Assembly (NCBI RefSeq): GCF_001262495.1
Contig: NZ_LGYE01000002.1
Span: forward strand, 734,368 to 798,367
Length of the DNA: 64,000 nucleotides
Direction of reading: 5' to 3'
DNA from: Microbacterium sp. GCS4
GTDB taxonomy: Bacteria > Actinomycetota > Actinomycetes > Actinomycetales > Microbacteriaceae
Numbering within the stretch: the stretch's first letter is position 1; every line of letters begins with the position of its first letter. The position numbers and the translations under genes are program-made. The notes beneath the pieces were generated by a model. The model worked only from the letters and a program-made list of their open reading frames with translations. It did not search any database and was not told the origin of the DNA. Positions 28,016-35,667 of this stretch are shown piece by piece.

Positions 28016-28960
28016 TCAGGGGATCAGCAGGATCTTGCCCGAGGTGGCGCCGGACTCCATGAGCTCATGCGCCTGCGCCGCCTCGGCGAGCGGAAGCTCC
28101 GGTCCGAGTTCGATCGAGAAGTCGCCAGACGCGAGGAGCGCGATGGTGGCCTCGAGCGCCTCTGCGCGCCATGCGAGCTCCTGCTCGGTGAGGGGGATCG
28201 GCGAGCCGCCGGAGAAGGCGCGGATGCCGAAGTCGGCGGCATCCGGTCCTCGGACGATCGTCGCGATTCGATCGCGATCGGCCACGAGTTCGAGCGAGGT
28301 CTGGATGGCCTCGTCGGTGCCGGCACCATCGAGCACGACGGTGACGCCCTGCGGGGCTGCCTCCCGCACGCGGTCGATCAGGCCGTCGCCGTATGCCACG
28401 GGGATCGCGCCGAGTTCACGCAGCTGGTCGTGCCGGGCGGGACTCGCGGTGGCGATCACGGTAGCGCCCCACGCCACGGCGAACTGCACGGCGGCCTGGC
28501 CGACGGAACCGGAGCCCGCGTGCACGAGCAGGACGTCGCCTTCGGTCAGGCCGAGGGACTTGAGGGCCTGGTAGGCGGTGCCGGCGGGGATGCCGATCGC
28601 TGCGCCTTCCCCGGCGGTGACGGCGTCGGGCAGGAGCGCCAGCCGCTCGACGGGCACCGCGAGCAGACTGGAGTATGTTCCCCGCGTGTCACGGATCGCG
28701 ACGCGGTCGCCGACCGCGAAGCCGTCGACGCCGTCGCCGAGGACGTCGATCACCCCGGCCCCGTCGAACCCGACCGGGCGCGGTTCGGTGATCGGCGGCG
28801 ATGGGCGCTTCGCGCTGCGCAGCTTGCCGTCGATCGGGTTGACGCCGGCCGCCTCGATGCGCACGATCGCCTCGCCGCGCACGGGAACGGGGTCGGGGAT
28901 CTCGATCTGGTGGAGGACGTCAGGGGAGCCGAATTCCGTGTACACGATCGCGCGAGCCAT
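28016..28960 (-). CDS. NADP-dependent zinc-independent alcohol dehydrogenase / quinone oxidoreductase
   Basis: A 314-residue MDR-superfamily enzyme of the quinone oxidoreductase type. The N-terminal GroES-like fold has EAAGVNPIDGKLRS and PRPVGFDGAGVIDVLGDGV. The nucleotide fold has LLVHAGSGSVGQAAVQFAVA and later YGDGLIDRVREAAPQGV. Structural and catalytic zinc-ligand cysteines are absent. The ATG lies exactly 6 bp after TAGCCT. Its 5' side faces the repeat-rich segment around the GIY-YIG gene. Confidence 0.93.
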   Translation of the reverse strand: MARAIVYTEFGSPDVLHQIEIPDPVPVRGEAIVRIEAAGVNPIDGKLRSAKRPSPPITEPRPVGFDGAGVIDVLGDGVDGFAVGDRVAIRDTRGTYSSLLAVPVERLALLPDAVTAGEGAAIGIPAGTAYQALKSLGLTEGDVLLVHAGSGSVGQAAVQFAVAWGATVIATASPARHDQLRELGAIPVAYGDGLIDRVREAAPQGVTVVLDGAGTDEAIQTSLELVADRDRIATIVRGPDAADFGIRAFSGGSPIPLTEQELAWRAEALEATIALLASGDFSIELGPELPLAEAAQAHELMESGATSGKILLIP

Positions 28961-28995
28961 GCAGCCAGGCTAACGCCGACTCCTGCGCCCTGACG

Positions 28996-29205
28996 CGTTT
29001 CGTCTCGCTGCGCTCGCTCAACGACCGGGGAGCTGCGCTCGCTCGACGATCGAATAGTGACCCCGGTGGTTGAGCGAGGAGCGCAGCGACGAGACGAAAC
29101 GCGTCGAGCTCGTCCCGGTCGTTGAGCGAGGAGCGCAGCGACGAGACGAAACGCGTCGAGCTCGTCCCGGTCGTTGAGCGAGGAGCGCAGCGACGAGACG
29201 AAACG
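28996..29205 (-). repeat. Left repeat array beside the GIY-YIG gene
   Basis: Contains one 33-bp copy in the plus orientation (28996-29028), a truncated copy (about 29033-29055), then three 39-bp copies in the minus orientation (29063-29101, 29115-29153, 29167-29205). The last two lie in 52-bp tandem units. The 39-bp form reads from CCGGTCGTTGAGCGAGGA to GACGAGACGAAACG; it differs from the 33-bp form by two 3-bp additions (GGA and GAC/CGA). The whole 300-bp stretch from 28961 to 29260 holds no gene other than these elements. Confidence 0.95.
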
Positions 29206-29260
29206 CCTTCCGTGCTGGACGACGCCGCGATGTCGGCATCCCCGAGTACGGTGCTGCTGC

Positions 29261-29563
29261 ATGGGGACGGTGTACATCCTGAGATGCTCCGACGGCACAC
29301 TCTACGTCGGCAGCACGATCGACCTGCCGCGACGGCTGATACAGCACGCCGACGGTACCGGAAGTTCGTACACGCGCCGCCGCCTCCCGGTCGAACTCGT
29401 CTGGAGCGAGGATTTTGCCCGCGTCGACGACGCGTTCCGGTGGGAGAAGCGCATCCAGGGATGGAGTCACGCGAAGCGTCGCGCGTTCATCGAGGGCGGG
29501 CTCGGTGCCGTCCGCGGGTGGAGTGCGCGACAGCGAAGGGAACAGCGTTCCGCGGAGACCTGA
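29261..29563 (+). CDS. GIY-YIG nuclease family protein bounded by inverted repeat arrays
   Basis: A 100-residue single-domain GIY-YIG protein. TVYILRCSDGTLYVGSTIDL is the GIY...YIG motif (YIL and YVG here); then come RRLIQH with the conserved arginine and a WEKRIQGW helix that includes the conserved glutamate. It resembles the UvrC-like/YhbQ stand-alone type. It starts with ATG, 8 bp after TACGGT. The last five codons (RSAET) and the stop come from the first unit of the right-hand 62-bp tandem array. Flanking arrays run in opposite orientations, which suggests a link between this nuclease and the repeats. Its substrate is unknown. Confidence 0.9.
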   Translation: MGTVYILRCSDGTLYVGSTIDLPRRLIQHADGTGSSYTRRRLPVELVWSEDFARVDDAFRWEKRIQGWSHAKRRAFIEGGLGAVRGWSARQRREQRSAET

Positions 29564-29853
29564 CGCGTTTCGTCTCGCTGCGCTCGCTCAACGACCGGGA
29601 GGGGCTGCGTTCCGCGGAGACCTGACGCGTTTCGTCTCGCTGCGCTCGCTCAACGACCGGGAGGGGCTGCGGTCCGCGGAGACCTGACGCGTTTCGTCTC
29701 GCTGCGCTCGCTCAACGACCGGGAGGGGCTGCGGTCCGCGGAGACCTGACGCGTTTCGTCTCGCTGCGCTCGCTCGACGACCGGGAGGGGCTGCGTTCCG
29801 CGGAGACCTGACGCGTTTCGTCTCGCTGCGCACGCTCGACGACCGGGGGAGCA
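29545..29853 (+). repeat. Right repeat array: five tandem 62-bp units
   Basis: Units start at 29545, 29607, 29669, 29731 and 29793 and are nearly identical (a few single-base differences; the last unit is 61 bp). Each begins with GCGTTCCGCGGAGACCTGA (or GCGGTCC...), which is the 3' end and stop codon of the GIY-YIG gene, followed by the 33-bp repeat (cores at 29566-29598, 29628-29660, 29690-29722, 29752-29784, 29814-29846) and a GAGGGGCT tail. The array ends 10 bp before the hrpA stop codon and fills the whole gap between the two genes. Confidence 0.97.
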
Positions 29854-29862
29854 GCGTTCCGC

Positions 29863-32800
29863 TCACTTGCCGGCGGCGAGGGCCTTCATGATGCGCTGGG
29901 GTGAGACGGGCTGCGCCGTTCCGAGGCGCTGCGCGAACACGCTCACTCGGTACTCCTCGAGCAGCCAGCGCGTCTCGACCAGCGCAGGAGAGGCATCCGG
30001 GGCGAGCGGGATCGTGCCGCCGGCATCCGTGTACGCCGCCGCCATGCGCTCGTACTCGGTCATGCGGGTGCGGTCCTTGCCCGGCTCGTTCGCCAGGGTC
30101 TTCAGGCGCTCCAGCATCCCCTCGAGATACCGCGGCAGGTGCGCAAGACGTTCGACGCCCGTCGCCGCCACGAATCCGGGGTACAGCAGGCCGGAGAGCT
30201 GGGTGCGGATGTCGTTCAGCGGTCCGAGCAGCGCCAAGGAGTTCTGCGACTTGATGCCCCGCTCGACCTCGCGGGCCTTGGTCAGGATCCGTGCCACGAG
30301 CGACACGCACGCGAAGAGCTCGTCGACCATGGCCGCGGAGACGGCGTCGCGCACCCGGGTGAAGTCCGCCTCGCTGCGGATGACGCCGCCGGGCACCGCG
30401 CGCTCGATCAGCTGCCGTGCGACGGCGGCGCGGCAGTCCTCTATCAGCGTCGCGGCCGACGGGTACGGGGAGGCCGCGAGCGCCAGCTTTTCCTGGCTCG
30501 TGAGGTGCTGCTGCACGTACGACGAGGGCGACGGGACGCTCAGGAGCACGAGGCGCAGCACTCCGTCGCGGGTGGCTGTGGCTGCGGCATCCGCCGTCGA
30601 CTCGACGCGGACCGCGACGGTCTTGCCCTGATCGACGACCGCCGGGTAGCCGCGCACCACGCCGCCGGCGACCCTGGTGTCGAGCACGTCGGGGAGGTCG
30701 CCGAAGGTCCACGCTGTGAGCCCATCGCGTTCGATGGACGCGGTGGCGGTGGCAGCGGCAGCGGGGCGAGGTCCCTTCCCGGGGCCCGCCGGACGCGGCG
30801 GCGCCGCGATCGAGCGGGCGACGCTGCTGCGCGCCCTGTCGGCGAGCGTCGACTGCAGTGCGCCCAGGTCGCGCCCGGAGCCCACGACGCGTCCGCGTTC
30901 GTCGATCGCGCGGAAGTTCATGCGCAGGTGCCCGGGCACCCGCTCGTCCTCGAAGTCCGCGGCCGACACGAGTTGATTCGCGAGCGGCTGGATCAGACGC
31001 GCGAGCGCCTCCTTGAGCGTGCGCGTCGGGCGTCCGCCGTGCGCCTCGGGGCCGTCGCCGGCCAGCTCGGCGCCGAACTTCTCCGCCCAGTCCGCGGCGG
31101 GTACGACGTGGCGGCGGATCGCCTTGGGCAGCGCGCGCAGCAATCCGGTGACGAGCTCTGCGCGCAGACCCGGCACCTGCCAGTCGAACCCGCGGTCCTC
31201 GATCTGCGCGAGCAGCGGCAGCGGGATCACGACGCTCACGCCGTCGTCGGGAGCGCCCGGCTCGAACCGGTACGCCAGACCCAGCACCTGGTCGCCCTGC
31301 GTCCATCGGGTCGGGAACTCGCTCTGATCCGCACGGCTGTCGTCGTCGATCAGGTCGGACTCGCGCATCACGAGGAGCTTGGGCGTGGAGGCCAGCGCCT
31401 CACGCCACCACTTCTCGAACGACCGGACGTCGAAGACATCGGCGGGGACCCGCTCGTCGTAGAAGCGGAACACGGCCTCGTCGCCCGCGAGGATGTCGCG
31501 GCGGCGCTCACGTTCCTCGAGCTTCTCCAGTCGTCGGCGGAGCTCGGCGTTGCTCCGCCGGAACGCGCTCACCCGCTTGTCGATGCGGCTCGGGTCCCAC
31601 TCGCCCTCCACGAGGGCGTGCCGCACGAACAGCTCGCGCGACGCGGCGCGATCGATGCGCGCGAACTGCACCCGGCGGCGCGGGATGATCTCGACGCCGA
31701 ACAGCGTCACCTTCTCGTAGGCGACCGCGGCCCCGGCATCCTTCGACCAGTGCGGTTCGGTGACCTGCCGCTTCGCGAGGTCGCCCGCGAGCGCCTCCGC
31801 CCACGCCGGGTCGATCGCAGCGACCGTGCGGGCGTAGGTGCGAGACGTCTCCACGACCTCCGCCGCCATGACCGCCTGGGGGGCCTTCTTGCGCAGCGCC
31901 GAGCCGGGGAAGATCGAGAACCGGATGCCGCGGGCCCCGCGGTACTCCGCCTGCCGGCGCTTCTTCGGGTCAGCGCCCTTGCCCGTGGTGCGCTCGTCGA
32001 GGATGCCGATCTGCGACAGGAGTCCCGCGAGCAGGGCGCGGTGGATCGCGTCGGGGTCGCTGGTGCCGGTGTGTTCGGTGCGTTTCGTCTCGCTGCGCTC
32101 GCTCAACGACCGGGGCCCCAGCACACCCCGCAGCTGGCGGTGGACGTCGAACCATTCGCGCACGCGGACGTAGTTCAGATGCTCGGAGCGGCAGAGTCGC
32201 CGGAACGCGCTCGACCCGAGCTCGCGCTGCTGCTCACGCAGATGGTTCCACAGGTTGAGGATCGACAGGAAGTCGCTGGTCGGGTCGGCGAAGCGCGCGT
32301 GCATGCGGTCAGCCTCGTCGCGCACGCTCTGCGGGGCCTCCTGGGACGGGCGCTCGCGGACGTCCTGGATCGACATGCCGGCGACGATCGCGAGCACGTC
32401 CCGTGCCACCGACCCCGCCGAGGCGCGGCCGGCTTCGATCAGCATGCGGGCGAAACGCGGGTCGATCGGGATCCGCGAGATGTCACGGCCGACACGGGTC
32501 AGTCGCGGGTCGTCGCGCGAGGTGTCGATCGCTCCGAGCTCGGTGAGCAGGTCGAACGCGGCCTTCACGCCGCGGGAGTCCGGAGGCGTGAGGAACGGGA
32601 ATGCGGAGATGTCGCCGAAGCCCAGCGAGAGCATCTGCAGGATGACCGAGGCGAGCGAGGTGCGGAGGATCTCGGGCTCCGTGAACTCGGCGCGACGCTC
32701 GAAGTCCTCCTCGCTGTACAGGCGGATGGCGATGCCGTCGCTGGTACGGCCCGCGCGGCCCGAGCGCTGGTTCGCCGAGGCCTGCGAGATCGGCTCGATC

Positions 32801-33795
32801 GGCAGCCGCTGCACCTTGGAACGGGCGCTGTAGCGCGAGATGCGGGCGGTGCCGGTGTCGATCACGTACCGGATGCCGGGGACGGTCAGACTCGTCTCGG
32901 CCACGTTCGTCGCGAGGACGACGCGACGTCGTACCCCGGCCACGCGACTGCGCTCGAACACTCGGTGCTGCTCGGCGGCGGACAGGCGACCGTACAGTGG
33001 CAGCACCTCGGTGGGGGAGCGGTCGTGCGCGTAGGCGCCGCGGACCGCGTCCGCCGCGTCACGGATCTCGGCCTCGCCCGGCAGGAACACGAGCACGTCA
33101 CCCGGCGCCTCGCGGTCGAGTTCGCGCAGCGCCGCGACGATCGCGGAGACCTCGTCGACGTCCGCCGCCGGGTCTGTGCCCTCGGCATCCGTCTCCTGGG
33201 AGCGGTAGCGGATCTCCACGGGGTAGGTTCGACCCGAGACCTCGATGATCGGCGCCGGTGTGCCGTCGGCGGCCGCGAAGTGGCGGGCGAAGCTCTCGGG
33301 ATCGATCGTCGCCGAGGTGATGACGACCTTGAGGTCGGGGCGTTCGGGCAGGATGCGTGCGAGGTAGCCGAGCAGGAAGTCGACGTTGAGCGAGCGCTCG
33401 TGCGCCTCGTCGATGATGATCGTGTCGTAGCGGCGCAGCAGCCGGTCGCGGCCCAGCTCGTTGAGCAGGATGCCGTCGGTCATGAGCGCGATGCGCGTCT
33501 CGTCCGAGACCTTGTCGGTGAAGCGCACCTTGTATCCGACGAGCGTCCCCAGCTCGACCTGCAGCTCCTCCGCCACGCGTTCGGCGATCGTGCGGGCGGC
33601 GAGGCGCCGCGGTTGCGTGTGGGCGATGCGCTCGCGGCCCAGCTCGAGGCAGATCTTCGGCAGCTGCGTCGTCTTGCCGGAGCCGGTCGCACCCGCGACG
33701 ATCACGACCTGGTGGTCGCGGATGGCGTCGGCGATCTCGTCCCGGGCGGCGCTGACGGGCAGCTCAGGCGGAAAGACGATCACGGGAGAAGACAT
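29863..33795 (-). CDS. hrpA: ATP-dependent DEAH-box RNA helicase HrpA
   Basis: A 1310-residue helicase of the long HrpA type. Motif I GATGSGKTTQLP is at residues about 35-46, DEAH at 129-132, SATID follows, and motif VI is QRSGRAGR. A helicase-associated domain (DISAFPFLTPPDS...) and the long HrpA-specific C-terminal DUF3418-like part follow. The ATG at 33795 is 8 bp after TACGAT. Residues about 561-572 ([11 protein letters not shown]) are encoded by an in-frame copy of the dispersed 33-bp repeat, which appears to be an insertion. HrpA helps resolve stalled ribosomes on mRNA in E. coli. The last part of its gene abuts the right tandem array. Confidence 0.95.
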   Translation of the reverse strand: MSSPVIVFPPELPVSAARDEIADAIRDHQVVIVAGATGSGKTTQLPKICLELGRERIAHTQPRRLAARTIAERVAEELQVELGTLVGYKVRFTDKVSDETRIALMTDGILLNELGRDRLLRRYDTIIIDEAHERSLNVDFLLGYLARILPERPDLKVVITSATIDPESFARHFAAADGTPAPIIEVSGRTYPVEIRYRSQETDAEGTDPAADVDEVSAIVAALRELDREAPGDVLVFLPGEAEIRDAADAVRGAYAHDRSPTEVLPLYGRLSAAEQHRVFERSRVAGVRRRVVLATNVAETSLTVPGIRYVIDTGTARISRYSARSKVQRLPIEPISQASANQRSGRAGRTSDGIAIRLYSEEDFERRAEFTEPEILRTSLASVILQMLSLGFGDISAFPFLTPPDSRGVKAAFDLLTELGAIDTSRDDPRLTRVGRDISRIPIDPRFARMLIEAGRASAGSVARDVLAIVAGMSIQDVRERPSQEAPQSVRDEADRMHARFADPTSDFLSILNLWNHLREQQRELGSSAFRRLCRSEHLNYVRVREWFDVHRQLRGVLGPRSLSERSETKRTEHTGTSDPDAIHRALLAGLLSQIGILDERTTGKGADPKKRRQAEYRGARGIRFSIFPGSALRKKAPQAVMAAEVVETSRTYARTVAAIDPAWAEALAGDLAKRQVTEPHWSKDAGAAVAYEKVTLFGVEIIPRRRVQFARIDRAASRELFVRHALVEGEWDPSRIDKRVSAFRRSNAELRRRLEKLEERERRRDILAGDEAVFRFYDERVPADVFDVRSFEKWWREALASTPKLLVMRESDLIDDDSRADQSEFPTRWTQGDQVLGLAYRFEPGAPDDGVSVVIPLPLLAQIEDRGFDWQVPGLRAELVTGLLRALPKAIRRHVVPAADWAEKFGAELAGDGPEAHGGRPTRTLKEALARLIQPLANQLVSAADFEDERVPGHLRMNFRAIDERGRVVGSGRDLGALQSTLADRARSSVARSIAAPPRPAGPGKGPRPAAAATATASIERDGLTAWTFGDLPDVLDTRVAGGVVRGYPAVVDQGKTVAVRVESTADAAATATRDGVLRLVLLSVPSPSSYVQQHLTSQEKLALAASPYPSAATLIEDCRAAVARQLIERAVPGGVIRSEADFTRVRDAVSAAMVDELFACVSLVARILTKAREVERGIKSQNSLALLGPLNDIRTQLSGLLYPGFVAATGVERLAHLPRYLEGMLERLKTLANEPGKDRTRMTEYERMAAAYTDAGGTIPLAPDASPALVETRWLLEEYRVSVFAQRLGTAQPVSPQRIMKALAAGK
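32081..32113 (+). repeat. In-frame copy of the dispersed 33-bp repeat inside hrpA
   Basis: The exact 33-bp form (beginning CGTTTCGTCTCGC, ending CTCAACGACCGG) lies within the hrpA coding region in the orientation opposite to hrpA. Read with hrpA it gives [11 protein letters not shown] without a stop. It is 33 bp, so the frame is kept. It falls between the winged-helix-associated region (DVHRQLRGVLG) and the AIHRALLAGLLSQIG segment, probably a surface loop. Confidence 0.97.
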
Positions 33796-33864
33796 AGCCC
33801 TCCATCGTATGACGCTCTCCCCGACCTTCGGCACACTCCTCAGCGCCGGCTCTACTATCGTCGG

Positions 33865-35031
33865 GTGACCTTCGCCCTCGCCGCTCCCGCGCACTGGTTC
33901 CGCACGTTCGGTCGGCCCCCGCGCATCCTCGGGCTCGACATCGCCCGCGGCCTCGCGATCCTCGGCATGGCCGGCGCGCACATCGGCGAGACCTCCGCGT
34001 TCGACCCGTTCGATCCCGGCACTTGGCTGGACCTCGTGCACGGTCGGTCCTCGATCCTGTTCGCGGTACTCGCCGGCGTCTCGATCGCCCTCATGACGGG
34101 GCGTCACGATCTTCCGGATCCCGAGCGGATGCCGAGCATCCGCCTGCAGCTCCTGGGCCGCGGCGCCGTGATCTTCGTGATCGGCCTCGCTCTGGAGATG
34201 CTGAACACGCCGATCGCCGTGATCCTCACCCTGTACGGGCTGCTGTACGTCGCGGTGATCCCGTTCCTCCGGTGGCGACCGGGCACGCTGCTCGTCGCGG
34301 CGGGCGTCCTCGCTCTCGCAGGACCCGCGCTGCTCGCGCTCGTCGGAGTGCTCGCGATGCATCCCTACGGCGCCGGCATCAGCCTGGTGCTGTACGGCTC
34401 GTATCCGATCACGGTGTGGCTCGCGTTCGTGTTCGGCGGCATGGCGCTCGGACGCCTGCGCGTGGAGCGCATGGAGACGGCGGTGGTGGCGCTCGGCATC
34501 GGCGTCGGGCTCATGGTCGTGGGGTACGGACTCGGCGTGGTCGGCGCCGCCGCAGGGGTGAGCTCGTCGGACGCGGGCATGGGTTCGGGAGGGGCCACCG
34601 GCTGGAGCTCGTATCCGACTGCGCTCGCGGATGCCGATCCGCTCGGCGCGGTGCTCACGGCGATCTTCGGCGTCGACCCGCATTCCGGCGGCACGGCGGA
34701 GATCCTCGGTTCGGGCGGGTTCGCGCTCACCGTGATCGCGCTGTGCCTGCTGCTGAGCCGCCCGGCGCGCTGGGTGCTGCTGCCGCTGGGCGCTCTGGGG
34801 TCCATGCCGCTGTCGGCATACAGCGTGCACGTGCTCTCGGTCGCCCTGATCGGTGGACCCGGCGGCTTCTTCACGAGCAACGCCTTCTGGGGCCTGACGG
34901 CCCTCGCCCTGCTTCTCGTCACGACGCTGTGGTCGATCTTCTTCGGCCGCGGACCCTTGGAGCGGCTCGTGGGCCGGGCGGCCACGGCGATGGCGAGCCC
35001 GCCACGCCCATCCGTCTCTCCCGTCAGATGA
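33865..35031 (+). CDS. Multi-pass membrane protein, DUF418/heparan-acetyltransferase-like
   Basis: A 388-residue protein with about ten hydrophobic segments. The start, RILGLDIARGLAILGMAGAH, matches the LDxxRGxAxxGM motif of the DUF1624/DUF418 acyltransferase-like membrane families; the C-terminus has LPLGALGSMPLSAYSVHVL, which is also typical. Acyl transfer to a cell-surface sugar is the presumed role, not shown. The GTG at 33865 is exactly 6 bp after TACTAT, so the mRNA is probably leaderless. It is divergent from hrpA. Confidence 0.83.
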   Translation: MTFALAAPAHWFRTFGRPPRILGLDIARGLAILGMAGAHIGETSAFDPFDPGTWLDLVHGRSSILFAVLAGVSIALMTGRHDLPDPERMPSIRLQLLGRGAVIFVIGLALEMLNTPIAVILTLYGLLYVAVIPFLRWRPGTLLVAAGVLALAGPALLALVGVLAMHPYGAGISLVLYGSYPITVWLAFVFGGMALGRLRVERMETAVVALGIGVGLMVVGYGLGVVGAAAGVSSSDAGMGSGGATGWSSYPTALADADPLGAVLTAIFGVDPHSGGTAEILGSGGFALTVIALCLLLSRPARWVLLPLGALGSMPLSAYSVHVLSVALIGGPGGFFTSNAFWGLTALALLLVTTLWSIFFGRGPLERLVGRAATAMASPPRPSVSPVR

Positions 35032-35085
35032 CGTCGCGTGTCATTCCACGCGACAGGGCGGATGCTCGTGGGTAGCGTCGTCGGC

Positions 35086-35658
35086 ATGACAGCCCCCTAC
35101 CGTGTCGTCGCCGTCTCCGGATCGCTGCACGAGCCGAGCAAGACCACGGCCCTCGTGCGGGCGATCGCCGAAGCCGTCGCCGAGCGCGCCGATGTCGAGT
35201 TCGAGCTCATCGAGCTCACCGAGATCGGTCCCTCGCTCGCCGGGGCGCTGCGCCGCGACCAGCTGCCCGCCTCCGTCGAGGAGAAGCTCGTCGCGATCGA
35301 GACCGCGGACCTTCTGATCGTCGGCAGCCCCGTCTACCGCGCGTCCTTCACCGGCCTGTTCAAGCACCTGTTCGACTTCGTCGGCCAGTACGAACTCGTC
35401 GGCAAGCCGGTGCTGCTCGCCGCGACGGGCGGGGGAGAGCGGCACGCCCTCATGATCGAGCACCAGCTGCGTCCGCTGTTCTCGTTCTTCCAGGCGCTCA
35501 CGCTGCCGTTGGGCGTCTACGCGAGCGACACCGACTTCGACGGCTACGTGATCTCCGCCGATGTGCTGCGCTCACGCATCGACCTCGCCGCGGAGCGCGC
35601 ACTGCCGCTCGTCGGCTATGCGGCCAGCCGACCCACGGAGACCCTGCTCGTCTCGTAG
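35086..35658 (+). CDS. NADPH-dependent FMN reductase
   Basis: A 190-residue flavodoxin-like reductase. VVAVSGSLHEPSKTTALV is the FMN phosphate loop, LIVGSPVYRASFTGLFKHLFD is the flavin loop, and LLAATGGGERHALMIEHQLR is the NADPH/FMN loop, as in MsuE/SsuE-like enzymes. It would supply reduced FMN to a monooxygenase. The ATG at 35086 (7 bp after TAGCGT) is preferred over the open frame from 35038. It is followed 9 bp later by the DUF255 gene. Confidence 0.92.
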   Translation: MTAPYRVVAVSGSLHEPSKTTALVRAIAEAVAERADVEFELIELTEIGPSLAGALRRDQLPASVEEKLVAIETADLLIVGSPVYRASFTGLFKHLFDFVGQYELVGKPVLLAATGGGERHALMIEHQLRPLFSFFQALTLPLGVYASDTDFDGYVISADVLRSRIDLAAERALPLVGYAASRPTETLLVS

Positions 35659-35667
35659 CGTGAGGGT

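Noticed and set aside
28996..29028. The 33-bp repeat as a classical hairpin/REP palindrome
   Set aside because: It has only a weak CGTT...AACG dyad and an internal CTCGCT direct repeat; I could not draw a strong stem, so the REP comparison is limited to its distribution.
29063..29205. Open frames reading through the repeats (for example 29018-29470 minus and 29122-29625 plus)
   Set aside because: The long frames arise because the repeat lacks stops in several frames; they have no ribosome site, overlap the GIY-YIG gene and encode only repeat-derived peptides such as FVSSLRSSLNDRD.
29545..29853. CRISPR array
   Set aside because: The 62-bp units are nearly identical along their whole length; there are no variable spacers, no cas genes and each unit carries the end of the neighbouring gene.
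30139..35031. 1630-residue plus-strand ORF
   Set aside because: Its first 1240 residues are antisense to hrpA. Only the last 388 residues, from the GTG at 33865, form a real membrane protein.
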